29,442 nt of DNA from CAZONU01 sp965370045 (GCA_965370045.1 CBDUSI010000051.1:1-29442), one strand, 5' to 3'. Positions 8,108-15,027 are shown, counted from the stretch's first letter. Made by a program: numbers and translations. Notes: generated from the letters alone by a model not told the origin.

Positions 8108-8110
8108 GTG
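8090..8110. promoter_or_regulatory. Inverted repeat over the -35 box, candidate operator
   Basis: CACTTG (8090-8095) and CAAGTG (8105-8110) form a perfect 6-bp inverted repeat with a 9-nt spacer. It covers the predicted -35 hexamer of the Mo/W operon. A dimeric regulator bound here would block RNA polymerase, and the ModE-like product of the operon is the obvious candidate. Just downstream, GACATGTC (8063-8070) is a second small palindrome. Confidence 0.35.
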
Positions 8111-8208
8111 ACGGCGGAGCTCGCCGCCGCCGGGTTGACTCGGGCGCAGAGGTCTCGCGTTCCCGAGCGTGCGGGTACCGGCGGCGACGGAACTCCGGGG
8201 ATTCATCT

Positions 8209-8223
8209 CTCAGGCCTCCTGAG
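8209..8223 (-). terminator. Hairpin just downstream of the porin gene
   Basis: CTCAGG and CCTGAG form a 6-bp stem with a 3-nt loop, 2 nt past the porin stop codon. No T run follows, so it could end or stabilise the porin mRNA but is a weak intrinsic terminator at best. Confidence 0.3.
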
Positions 8224-8225
8224 CT

Positions 8226-9434
8226 TCAGAACTTGAAATTGAAGTCGATCTGCAGGCGGTGGTAGTCATCTTCCTCTTCGCCGCTTGCTATGTTCTGCTC
8301 GTTCAGGAAGTAGGTAACGCAGACGTTAACGTCTTTCGCGAGCTGCAGGCCGAAGCCGAAGGTATGTCCTTTGGCGTTGGTCCCGCCGCCACCGAAGACT
8401 GAGTCGCAGAAGGCGCCGACCACCGCGTCCTTTTCGAGTTCGCGGTAGCAGTACTTGAAGTTCCAGTCCCACTGCTCCTTCCTGGTGCCGACTATGACTC
8501 CGACCAGCCAGCCGGTGTCCTCCTCGTCGATATCGGTGTTGTTGACGTAGTCCCCGGCTATCTTCACGGGAATCTCGCCGAGCTTGAACTGGACTTCGCC
8601 GAAGACTTCCAACAAGTTGAATTCGTTCTCGTAGCCGCCCAGCGCCGCGTCGATGCTGTTGCCCTTGGCCGCGGCGAAGGGCCCTTCATTTTCGCTGGGG
8701 GTGTACCAGAAACCGGACATGCCCGCCAGCACGGTGACGCCGGTATCCGCAATCGGAAGCTTGAACCCGGTCTGCAGTCCGAAGAGCCCGTTGTCGGCGT
8801 GGTCGGCGTCCTCCCCGACCCAGAAGCCGCCGCCGGCCAGGAATATTTCGACCGGTTCGATCTTCAGCTTGGCCTTGGCCGCAACGCCTTCGGGATTGAC
8901 GTCGGTGTCCCAGATCAGCTGCGAGCCGCCCGGACGGTAAAAGGGATTGGGAACCTTCCCGGCGCTGATCTCCACGCCGAAATTCCCCAGCGCGGCGGGC
9001 TTGTAGGTCACGTAGGCGCGGTCGAGCCAGATGTTCTTCCCGGAGAAGTTGTCCCCCAGGGTCTGCATGGTGGCATTCGCGGCGTCGGTGTTGCCACTGG
9101 TCACGCGCAGTCCGACTGACACCTCGCTGTTCACGTTGGCCTTGAGCCCGAGGCGCACGCGGATGGGGTGGAGGTGCCTCGTCTTTTCCCTGCCGTCGGA
9201 CGGGTCGACGATGATCGTCTCGTGACGGTAGCGGAAGTCGCCGCTGATGGTGATCCTGTCGACCCAGGACTCACCGCCATCGAAGAGGCGGTCCTTCTTC
9301 TCCAATGCCTTGACCCGCTCGTTGAGCTTGTTGACTTCTTCTTTCAACTTGGCCGCCTCGCTGACTTCCCCGGCGTGAGCTACTCCAATTGACAGGACCA
9401 ATCCGACAATCACCGGCGCAAACAGGTTCTTCAT
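8226..9434 (-). CDS. Putative outer-membrane porin with N-terminal coiled coil
   Basis: 402 residues from the ATG at 9434, with a GGAG ribosome site upstream. It has a Sec signal peptide (MKNLFAPVIVGLVLSIGVAHA), a short heptad-like coiled coil (about 23-48, AAKLKEEVNKLNERVKALEKK), then alternating beta strands rich in Gly and aromatic residues. It ends in FKF, the aromatic C-terminus typical of proteins inserted by the BAM machinery. This layout matches the 'putative porin' (Porin_5-like) group. Substrate unknown. Its position between the Mo/W import operon and the Mo/Se genes makes an oxyanion porin an attractive but untested idea. The much longer in-frame ORF upstream to 9971 runs through hairpin repeats and antisense moaE and was rejected. 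Confidence 0.85.
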   Translation of the reverse strand: MKNLFAPVIVGLVLSIGVAHAGEVSEAAKLKEEVNKLNERVKALEKKDRLFDGGESWVDRITISGDFRYRHETIIVDPSDGREKTRHLHPIRVRLGLKANVNSEVSVGLRVTSGNTDAANATMQTLGDNFSGKNIWLDRAYVTYKPAALGNFGVEISAGKVPNPFYRPGGSQLIWDTDVNPEGVAAKAKLKIEPVEIFLAGGGFWVGEDADHADNGLFGLQTGFKLPIADTGVTVLAGMSGFWYTPSENEGPFAAAKGNSIDAALGGYENEFNLLEVFGEVQFKLGEIPVKIAGDYVNNTDIDEEDTGWLVGVIVGTRKEQWDWNFKYCYRELEKDAVVGAFCDSVFGGGGTNAKGHTFGFGLQLAKDVNVCVTYFLNEQNIASGEEEDDYHRLQIDFNFKF

Positions 9435-9483
9435 TGCAGGCTTTCTCCGTTGTGTTGACAAGTGCGATCGCAGACTCTTGCTT

Positions 9484-9500
9484 CTCTGCCCCTTGCAGAG
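9484..9500. repeat. Small inverted repeat upstream of the porin
   Basis: CTCTGC and GCAGAG flank a 5-nt spacer, about 50-65 nt upstream of the porin start. It could be a leader stem or an operator. No clear promoter hexamers were found in 9435-9551. Confidence 0.3.
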
Positions 9501-9551
9501 AATCGAAGGCAAATTACTGTGCGCTAGGTTCCGACCATCTTCACCTCCCTG

Positions 9552-9597
9552 GGAGCGGCGATATGTAGACATGGACATATCGCCGCTCCAAAAAAAA
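9552..9597. repeat. Long hairpin repeat, copy 1, with A8 tract
   Basis: Two perfect 15-nt arms (GGAGCGGCGATATGT at 9552-9566, ACATATCGCCGCTCC at 9575-9589) enclose an 8-nt loop. Eight A residues follow at 9590-9597. The A tract is on the wrong side for an intrinsic terminator on either strand. It forms a tandem pair with copy 2, 62 nt away. Confidence 0.9.
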
Positions 9598-9613
9598 TCG
9601 TCGCAGGGTTGCA

Positions 9614-9660
9614 GGACTGGCGATATGTGCGGCGGGACATATCGCCAGTCCAAAAAAAAA
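9614..9660. repeat. Long hairpin repeat, copy 2, with A9 tract
   Basis: Two perfect 15-nt arms (GGACTGGCGATATGT at 9614-9628, ACATATCGCCAGTCC at 9637-9651) enclose an 8-nt loop, then nine A residues at 9652-9660. Compared with copy 1, stem positions 4 and 5 changed from G-C and C-G to C-G and T-A, with matching changes in the other arm, so pairing is kept. The remaining 130 nt to moaE (9661-9790) show no gene. Confidence 0.9.
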
Positions 9661-9790
9661 GAGATCCCAACTCCCACGTTCTCTTCTTCGTCCGCCCGAG
9701 ATCCGCCGCACGGCTGCGGGCACACACTCCAACCGGCGCAACGGCTAACACGCCCGGCCCCGAAAGTCAAGCCCACAACGCACAGTCGTC

Positions 9791-10171
9791 CTATTTGGCG
9801 AAGACCTCGCCCTTCTTGAGCGCCGTCATCTTCTTCAAGCGGCTTATCCCGTACTGGCAGGCTTCGAAGACGTCCTTGCTGCGCGGGCAGCTCACCGCCA
9901 TCAGGGCGATGATGTCCCCGACGCCAAGCTCGCCCACTCTGCGTACCAGGAGCACGTCGTCGACGTCCCACTTGCCGCGGATCTCCCCGGCGATATCGGC
10001 CAACTCGGCCTCGGCGTCCCCGACCCGCTCGAAACGAATCCCGGCAGTGATCTTCTCGGCGGTGCGCTCCCGGACCACCGCGTAGTGCAGGAGCACCGAG
10101 CCGGACTTCGTTTTGCCGATCTTGGCGTACATCTCTTCGGGTCGGATGGGCGAGTCGGTGACGTACTCCAT
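9791..10171 (-). CDS. moaE: Molybdopterin synthase large subunit MoaE (divergent)
   Basis: 126 residues, slightly below the usual 140-150. With MoaD it forms molybdopterin synthase, which adds the dithiolene sulfurs to cyclic pyranopterin monophosphate. The fold pattern is retained: GSVLLHYAVVRE near 24-35, GKWDVDDVLLVRRVGELGVGD near 66-86 (very close to the MoaE consensus), and the LKKMTALKKGE end with the catalytic-type Lys pair near 119-120. The HR pair that precedes FEA in typical MoaE is replaced by CPRSKDVFEA. It lies 16 nt after yedE and no MoaD gene is found nearby. It is separated from the other Mo cofactor genes by the porin and hairpin repeats. Confidence 0.85.
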   Translation of the reverse strand: MEYVTDSPIRPEEMYAKIGKTKSGSVLLHYAVVRERTAEKITAGIRFERVGDAEAELADIAGEIRGKWDVDDVLLVRRVGELGVGDIIALMAVSCPRSKDVFEACQYGISRLKKMTALKKGEVFAK

Positions 10172-10187
10172 AGGGTCCTTCTCCAGT

Positions 10188-11252
10188 TCAGGCCGTTTTC
10201 GGCCTGGCCGTCAGTCCTATCAGCAGGCAGATCACCAGGCCCGCGCCGACGGCGATCATCCCCGCTTCCGGCACGCCCCGTCCGGAGGCGCTCAGGCCGA
10301 AGTTGTGCGCGGTGGCCGCTCCGGCCAGCATGCCCAGGAGGGCCACCACCGAGTCGCCGTTGCCCTGCGAGGCCAGCACCACCTGTCGGAAGGGGCAGCC
10401 GCCCAGCAGCACCGAGCCCAGGCCCACCAGGGCCATGCCCAGGTAGTTCCAGAGATGGACGGTGTGGGCGGCGGGCTGGCCGTCGAACCCCGGCTTGAAG
10501 AAGCCGAAGGCCAGGTTGAGGGCAAAGACGCCGACGAACACGGCGACGAATCCGGAGAGGAGATGCGGCGAGCGGAAGAGGATCATGTCGCGGATGCCGC
10601 CCGCGAAGCACAGCCGCGAGCGCTGTCCCAGGACGCCGATGAGCAGACCGGCGGTCAGGGAGATGTACATGGGCGCGTGCGTTGCGGTGGAGTCCTTGAA
10701 GCGCGGGACCGTCAGGAGCAGCACGACGCCGGTCAGTGCCAGGAGGGGCATGAGCAGCGCCGACCAGCGGTAGGGTTCGGCGCGCGCGCGGCCCAGCGAG
10801 GTCCCCCTGGTCAGGAAGATGGTCCCCACCGCAATACCGGAGGTGAATCCGGCCAGGCCCAGGAGCGCGTTGCCGTCGCCGCCGCCCAGGCGCAGGACCA
10901 TGCGCGTGGGGCAGCCCAGGAAGACCAGCGCGCCGATCATCACGAAGAAGCCCAGGACGAACCTGGTCGCCGGGCTGGAGCCCGAGCGCGGCTTGAGCTC
11001 CTTCCCGAAAAGCGCCGCCAGCGCCGCGCCCAAGACCATGCCCAGTATCTCCGGGCGGAGGTACTGCAGCTTGGCCACCTGATGGAGGCCCAGCGCGCCG
11101 GCGATGTCCCGCCCGAAGCAGGCCATGCACACGCCCATGTTCCCGGGATTCTTGAAGTACACCAGCAGGCTCGCGGTCAGCCCGACAACCAAACCGCTGA
11201 CGATCACCAGCGGAGGGAACTTCTCCTTCCAGTTCGAGCCGTCGCTACTCAC
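10188..11252 (-). CDS. yedE: YedE-family membrane transporter, putative selenium uptake
   Basis: 354 residues with about nine hydrophobic segments, an inner-membrane YeeE/YedE-type protein. The conserved Cys/Gly stretches of this family are present: GVCMACFGRDIAGALG near 35-50, FLGCPTRMVLRLGGGDGNA near 111-129, RSRLCFAGGIRDMILFRSP, and LLGGCPFRQVVLASQGNGD in the last third. Members next to selD and a TusA/YedF-like gene are regarded as selenium-related, and both are here: a TusA-like gene overlaps by 8 nt and selD follows two genes upstream. Transport of a selenium species is inferred from context; sulfur compounds are the alternative. Confidence 0.88.
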   Translation of the reverse strand: MSSDGSNWKEKFPPLVIVSGLVVGLTASLLVYFKNPGNMGVCMACFGRDIAGALGLHQVAKLQYLRPEILGMVLGAALAALFGKELKPRSGSSPATRFVLGFFVMIGALVFLGCPTRMVLRLGGGDGNALLGLAGFTSGIAVGTIFLTRGTSLGRARAEPYRWSALLMPLLALTGVVLLLTVPRFKDSTATHAPMYISLTAGLLIGVLGQRSRLCFAGGIRDMILFRSPHLLSGFVAVFVGVFALNLAFGFFKPGFDGQPAAHTVHLWNYLGMALVGLGSVLLGGCPFRQVVLASQGNGDSVVALLGMLAGAATAHNFGLSASGRGVPEAGMIAVGAGLVICLLIGLTARPKTA

Positions 11253-11472
11253 CGCGGGCTCCCTTGCGAATGGTCAGCTTGAACTCCCCGGCGTCCTCGG
11301 TGACCTGGACCTCCCAGCCCAGGCTGCCGGCCAATCGCGAAACGTTCTCCCGGGCGACATCCTCGTCGAGCAGGACTATGACCTCGCCGGAGCCCGCCTT
11401 ATCGAGGGCGGCTTTCGTTCGGATTACGGGCACCGGGCAGGACAGTCCTCGGGCGTCTACTGTTTCCGGCAT
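11245..11472 (-). CDS. TusA/YedF-like sulfur or selenium carrier
   Basis: 75 residues from the ATG at 11472, with an AAGGA site about 11 nt upstream. The TusA signature VDARGLSCPVPVIRTKAAL is at residues 5-23, with Cys12 as the persulfide/perselenide-carrying residue in the CPxP motif. The rest is the short beta-alpha-beta fold. An upstream ATG (11520) would add 16 residues with no family support. The overlap with yedE suggests that the transporter and carrier hand over selenium (or sulfur) directly. The non-coding stretch 11473-11606 upstream holds two strong inverted repeats. Confidence 0.88.
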   Translation of the reverse strand: MPETVDARGLSCPVPVIRTKAALDKAGSGEVIVLLDEDVARENVSRLAGSLGWEVQVTEDAGEFKLTIRKGARGE

Positions 11473-11520
11473 GATCTTCGGTCCTTCTCTACTTCCCGGA
11501 AGGAACGGGTCTGAGGACAA

Positions 11521-11538
11521 CGGTCACGCGCGTGACCG
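11521..11538. promoter_or_regulatory. 18-bp perfect palindrome, candidate operator
   Basis: CGGTCACGC followed by GCGTGACCG is a perfect 18-bp palindrome without spacer, 49 nt upstream of the TusA-like start codon. A dyad with no loop is more like a binding site for a dimeric regulator than an RNA hairpin. Confidence 0.45.
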
Positions 11539-11569
11539 GAGCCGGCAGATTCCTTCCGTGCTCTCGCGG

Positions 11570-11601
11570 CTGACTGGCCGGCAGACCTGCCGGCGGGTCA
11601 G
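11570..11601 (-). terminator. Strong hairpin after the redoxin gene
   Basis: GCCGGCAG (11577-11584) and CTGCCGGC (11587-11594) form an 8-bp core with a 2-nt loop. CTGAC and GTCAG add 5 outer pairs after a short mismatch. It lies 5 nt past the redoxin stop codon. No T run follows, so it may act as a weak terminator or an mRNA processing/stability element that separates selD-redoxin from tusA-yedE-moaE. Confidence 0.5.
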
Positions 11602-11606
11602 TTCGC

Positions 11607-12200
11607 TCACCCTCCGCCCGGTTCGGGCGGGGGCACGTTATCCAGGTTCTTTCCGGCCGCGAGGGTTGCGACCAGCAGTTCCAGGTAGTCCGCCGTCAGG
11701 AACCCGCCTCCCCCGCGATAGGCCACTGACCCGGCGGCGTCTATCAGGTAGATGTCAGGGGTCGTCTCCACCGCGTACTGCTGCAGCACCCGGCCGCCCT
11801 TGTCCACCAGGACCGGCAGGGTGACGCCGTTGAGCTTCACCCAGTCGGCGATTTCCTTCTTCTCGCCCCTCATCACCGCCAGAACGACAACGCGGCTCTT
11901 GTCCACGTTGGCTGCCAGTTCGTCGATTTCGAGTACCTCCTTCAGGCTGAGGTAGCAGGTCATGCAGCCCAGCATCAGGAGGACGACCCTGGGCTTGACG
12001 GGCTTGTGGACCAGCTTGCCCTCGCGCATCTCGTAGGCTACTCCCGACTTGGAGAAGTCCTCCAACGATACGCGCTTGCCGTTGAGGTCCCGGAGCGTGA
12101 AGGCGGGCGCGGCTTTTCCCTCTGCGGGAGGCTTGAGGGCAGCCTTGTTGCACCCTGCGGCCAGGAGAACGGCGCATGCCAGTGAGAGTCTTGGCTTCAT
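11607..12200 (-). CDS. Redoxin (thioredoxin-fold) lipoprotein coupled to SelD
   Basis: 197 residues from the ATG at 12200, whose first bases overlap the selD stop (ATGA). The N-terminus is a lipoprotein signal with lipobox LAAGC, Cys17 being the lipidated residue. Residues 27-185 have an AhpC/TSA or ResA-like thioredoxin fold: APAFTLRDLNGKRVSLEDF, the active-site motif GCMTC (Cys79, Cys82), and the cis-Pro region TTPDIYLID (Pro148). It should be an extracytoplasmic thiol oxidoreductase. A role in reducing selenite or another selenium species on the import route is suggested only by the tight coupling to selD. The C-terminal tail is Pro/Gly rich. Confidence 0.85.
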   Translation of the reverse strand: MKPRLSLACAVLLAAGCNKAALKPPAEGKAAPAFTLRDLNGKRVSLEDFSKSGVAYEMREGKLVHKPVKPRVVLLMLGCMTCYLSLKEVLEIDELAANVDKSRVVVLAVMRGEKKEIADWVKLNGVTLPVLVDKGGRVLQQYAVETTPDIYLIDAAGSVAYRGGGGFLTADYLELLVATLAAGKNLDNVPPPEPGGG

Positions 12201-13261
12201 GCTGCGGACTCCTTTCTCTTGACGAAGAGCTTGGGTTCCGGCACCGCCTGGATAACCCTGCCCACAATTGCGCACGGTGTCAATAGCCTGTTCTCGGCGA
12301 GGCATGTCATCTTTTCGGCGTTCTCGGCCGGGCAGGCGATCAGCAGGCCTCCGGAGGTCTGCGGGTCGAAGAGCAGGTCCTGCTCGGCCATCGGGACATC
12401 GTCGTCGAAGGCCACGGCCTCGCCCACGTACTTGCGGTTGGAGTAGGTGGCCGCGGACAGCAAGCCCATTGCCGCAAAGCCCAGAACGCCGTCCAGCTTG
12501 GGGACGTTCTCGCCGCAGATCTCCAGGGAGACGTTGCTGGCCCGGGCCATCTGCATCGCGTGGCCCAGGAACCCGAAGCCGGTGACGTCGGTGCAGGCGG
12601 TCGCGCCGCACTCGCGCGCCAGGCGCGCGGCCTCGGCATTGAGCGTCGCCATCGAGCGGTTGGCGGCTTCCTCCTGCTCGGCGCTGGCCATTCCCGCCCG
12701 GGCGGCCATGATGGTGATGCCGGTGCCCAGGGGCTTGGTGAGCACCAGGGCGTCGCCCGGACGCGCGCCGGCGTTGTCCAGTATTTCATCGGGGCTGACT
12801 CTGCCGGTGACCGACAGACCGTACTTCAGCGCGGGGTCGACCACCGAGTGTCCCCCGGCCAGCACCGCGCCGGCCTCCTTGAGCTTGTCCACCGCTCCGC
12901 GGGTGATCTCCCGAATGATCTGGAGGTCGAGCGACTCGGCCGGAACGCAGGCCACCGCCAGCGCGGTCAGCGGTTCGCCGCCCATGGCGTAGACGTCGCT
13001 GAGCGAGTTGGCCGCGGCGATCTGCCCGTAGGTGTAGGGATCGCGGGCCACCGGCGGGAAGTAGTCCACGGTCAGCACCAGGCACTCCGTCTCGGATATC
13101 TGGAATACGCCGGCGTCGTCGAGCGTCTGGGGGCCGACCAGCAGCCTGGGGCTCGCGGGCAGGTCGAGCCCCTTGAGCATGCAGGCCAGGGAGCCCGCCG
13201 GGACCTTGGCCGCGCAGCCGCACTCGGCGGCAATCTCGAACAGGTCTACGGGCACGGACAT
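12197..13261 (-). CDS. selD: Selenide, water dikinase SelD
   Basis: 354 residues, normal SelD length. It makes selenophosphate from selenide and ATP, the selenium donor for Sec-tRNA. The N-terminal catalytic segment ECGCAAKV (13-20) has Cys14 and Cys16 and Lys19; here the nucleophile is Cys, not Sec. Further motifs are the VDYFPPVARDPYTYGQIAAANSLSDVYAMGG region (about 64-94), LAGGHSVVD, LVLTKPLGTG, TDVTGFGFLGHA and FDPQTSGGLL. A GGAGGA ribosome site abuts the annotated ATG (13261) with no spacing, so GTG at 13255 (codon 3) may be the real start. It is transcribed divergently from the Se/S-carrier gene. Confidence 0.96.
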   Translation of the reverse strand: MSVPVDLFEIAAECGCAAKVPAGSLACMLKGLDLPASPRLLVGPQTLDDAGVFQISETECLVLTVDYFPPVARDPYTYGQIAAANSLSDVYAMGGEPLTALAVACVPAESLDLQIIREITRGAVDKLKEAGAVLAGGHSVVDPALKYGLSVTGRVSPDEILDNAGARPGDALVLTKPLGTGITIMAARAGMASAEQEEAANRSMATLNAEAARLARECGATACTDVTGFGFLGHAMQMARASNVSLEICGENVPKLDGVLGFAAMGLLSAATYSNRKYVGEAVAFDDDVPMAEQDLLFDPQTSGGLLIACPAENAEKMTCLAENRLLTPCAIVGRVIQAVPEPKLFVKRKESAA

Positions 13262-13467
13262 TCCTCCGGTCGGAGGGCCACGGCGGGCATGGGCGAGAGA
13301 AGGGCGTTCGGAGGTGACTGGATAGGGCGGGGGGGAAGGGCGAGTTTCATGGGAAGTCTCTTCTGGATGCGGTGGACGCTACCGGACCGGTCTCGTTCGC
13401 GCATCAATCCGTTTCAGCCACTCTCCTTAACCGCGGCTTCCGAACACCGTATTCCACCGCGACGGCA

Positions 13468-13497
13468 ACTGTAACACGGCGTCTGTCGGGATGTCAA
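13468..13497 (-). promoter_or_regulatory. Predicted promoter of selD
   Basis: On the minus strand TTGACA (13492-13497) and TACAGT (13468-13473) are separated by 18 nt. This would give selD an untranslated leader of about 200 nt (13262-13461). The 345-nt divergent gap 13262-13606 holds this promoter, a weaker plus-strand one, and no visible tRNA-Sec. Confidence 0.5.
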
Positions 13498-13535
13498 TCG
13501 CAAAAGCCCGATCTGAGTACGCGCGGCCGATGTTC

Positions 13536-13564
13536 TTGCAAGTGGGCGGGCGAGGCGCTACGCT
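13536..13564 (+). promoter_or_regulatory. Possible promoter of the Se/S-carrier gene
   Basis: TTGCAA (13536-13541) and TACGCT (13559-13564) with 17-nt spacing lie about 43 nt before the TTG start. The match of the -10 box is weak. Confidence 0.28.
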
Positions 13565-13606
13565 ACTGCCAGAAGCGGGATTCCGAGGTACAGGGGGGCT
13601 TTCGCG

Positions 13607-13831
13607 TTGCCGAGAGGCGTAGTCCTTTTTCACACCACCCACGCCCTGCTCAAGCTCGAGAAGGGGCTGATAGAGCGCGGGCTGAAGGTCGAGCCCATAC
13701 CTACGCCGCGGCGGCTCAGTTCGGACTGTGGCATGGCCCTGCGCTTCGAGCCTGCCGACGCCGAAGCGGTGCGCGCCGCAGTAAGCGAACTCCACGTCGA
13801 GATCGAAGGCATTCATGAACTCGAAGACTGA
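13607..13831 (+). CDS. DUF3343 Se/S-carrier-like protein
   Basis: 74 residues. The start is a TTG (13607) preceded 8 nt upstream by a run of six G that can act as ribosome site; no ATG is available. The sequence matches the small DUF3343 family: VVLFHTTHALLKLEKGLIERG, then the PTPRRLSSDCGMAL core with Cys41, then a helical end. The family is described as putative selenium/sulfur carriers and is often next to selD and cysteine-desulfurase-like genes, exactly as here. It probably receives or presents persulfide/perselenide on Cys41 (inferred). It overlaps the following PLP enzyme by 17 nt. Confidence 0.85.
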   Translation: MPRGVVLFHTTHALLKLEKGLIERGLKVEPIPTPRRLSSDCGMALRFEPADAEAVRAAVSELHVEIEGIHELED

Positions 13832-14969
13832 AGTCGTCTACCTCGACCACGCCGCGACCTCCTGGCCCAAGCCGGCCGAGGTGCTCAGCAGCATCAAGAG
13901 CTTCATGGACGACGTGGCTGCCAATGCCGGCCGTAGCGGACACCAGGCCGCTTTGGGCTCGGCCCGGATGGTCTTCGAGACTCGCGAGCGTCTGGCTGAG
14001 GTGCTGGGCGTTCCCGATTCCAGCGACCTGGTCTTTACCCGCGGGACCACCGAGAGCATCAACCTTGTATTGAAGGGCTTCCTGGCGCCCGGCGACCTGG
14101 TGCTGGTCTCGCCCATGGAGCACAACGCGGTCATGCGTCCGCTGAGCCGGCTGGCCGCCGAGAACGGCGTGCGCATGGGCGTCCTGCCCGCCGACCCTCT
14201 GGGCCGGGTGGACGTCGAGGCTGCCCGCCGGCTGGGCGAGAGGAAATCGCCGCGCATGCTGGTGGTGAGTCACGCCTCGAACGTCAACGGGATCGTTCAG
14301 GATCTGCCCGGGTTGCGGCGGGCCTTTCCCGATTCGGCCCTGCTGGTCGACGCCGCCCAGACCGCGGGGGTGTTGCCCATCGACGTGCAGGGGGCGGGGA
14401 TAGACTTCCTGGCCTGCTCCGCGCACAAAGGGCTCCTGGGCCCCACCGGCGTGGGCCTCTGTTACCTGGACCCGAAACACGAGGTGGCTCCGCTCATCGA
14501 GGGCGGCACCGGCAGCCGCTCGGAGGAAACCCGGCATCCGGATTTCAGGCCGGACCGCTACGAGGCCGGGACCCTCAACCTGCACGGCATCGCCGGCTTC
14601 GGCGGCGCGGCCGAACACGTCGCTTCGGAGGGGCTGCTCGGCGAGCACAAGCGGCGCCTGACCGGCCTGCTGATCGAAGGGCTCAAGGGGCTGCCCGGCC
14701 TGCAGTTGCAGTCGCCGGATGACGGGGGCGCGCTGATGGTCTCTTTCACTGTCGAGGGAATGCTCCCCGACGAAGTAGCCAGCCGTTTTGAGGCCGAGCA
14801 TGGCATACTTTGCCGCCCGGGGCTGCAGTGCGCGCCGGCCGCCCACCGGCACCTGGGGACGTTTCCCGAAGGGACAGTACGCCTCTCGCCGGGCTTCGGC
14901 AACACCGACGAGGACATAGCCCGAGCGGTCGGGGCCGCGCGCGCGGTGGCTTCCGCTTCCCGGCGGTAG
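13815..14969 (+). CDS. Cysteine desulfurase-family PLP enzyme (selenium cluster type)
   Basis: 384 residues, aminotransferase class V fold. PLP site: His103 in SPMEHNA, Asp179 and Gln182 in LLVDAAQTAGVL, and Schiff-base Lys205 in SAHKGLLGPTG. The C-terminal loop has Cys339 (RPGLQCAPAAHRHLG), the persulfide-forming residue in cysteine desulfurases and selenocysteine lyases. It would release S (or Se) from cysteine (or selenocysteine). The group with this exact CAPxAH loop often sits beside selD, YedF-like and DUF3343 genes. Whether the true substrate is cysteine or selenocysteine cannot be told here. It is followed by a 93-nt gap with a promoter for the formate dehydrogenase genes. Confidence 0.9.
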   Translation: MNSKTEVVYLDHAATSWPKPAEVLSSIKSFMDDVAANAGRSGHQAALGSARMVFETRERLAEVLGVPDSSDLVFTRGTTESINLVLKGFLAPGDLVLVSPMEHNAVMRPLSRLAAENGVRMGVLPADPLGRVDVEAARRLGERKSPRMLVVSHASNVNGIVQDLPGLRRAFPDSALLVDAAQTAGVLPIDVQGAGIDFLACSAHKGLLGPTGVGLCYLDPKHEVAPLIEGGTGSRSEETRHPDFRPDRYEAGTLNLHGIAGFGGAAEHVASEGLLGEHKRRLTGLLIEGLKGLPGLQLQSPDDGGALMVSFTVEGMLPDEVASRFEAEHGILCRPGLQCAPAAHRHLGTFPEGTVRLSPGFGNTDEDIARAVGAARAVASASRR

Positions 14970-14999
14970 CACCGGGCTGGAATGCGCGGGGATTTGCGC

Positions 15000-15027
15000 T
15001 TGTTGAAAATGACGGGCATGATAGACT
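15000..15027 (+). promoter_or_regulatory. Predicted promoter of the formate dehydrogenase operon
   Basis: TTGTTG (15000-15005) and TAGACT (15022-15027) with 16-nt spacing lie in the 93-nt gap before the NuoE-like gene. I looked for a sigma54 GG-N10-GC element in the gap and did not find one. Confidence 0.4.

Noticed and set aside
7982..8225. Moco riboswitch upstream of the Mo/W operon
   Set aside because: No convincing conserved core or long multistem fold was visible; only a promoter and short inverted repeats. An Infernal search with the Moco_RNA_motif model would be decisive.
9552..9660. CRISPR array or pair of intrinsic terminators
   Set aside because: Only two units, palindromic with small loops and no spacers; the A-tracts are on the wrong side for termination on either strand.
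9435..9971. Upstream extension of the porin ORF
   Set aside because: It translates hairpin repeats and antisense moaE, while a signal peptide with a ribosome site begins at 9434.
13262..13606. tRNA-Sec gene in the divergent selD gap
   Set aside because: I looked for the UCA anticodon loop and paired acceptor stem on both strands and saw no cloverleaf. tRNAscan-SE or Aragorn on the full genome would settle it.
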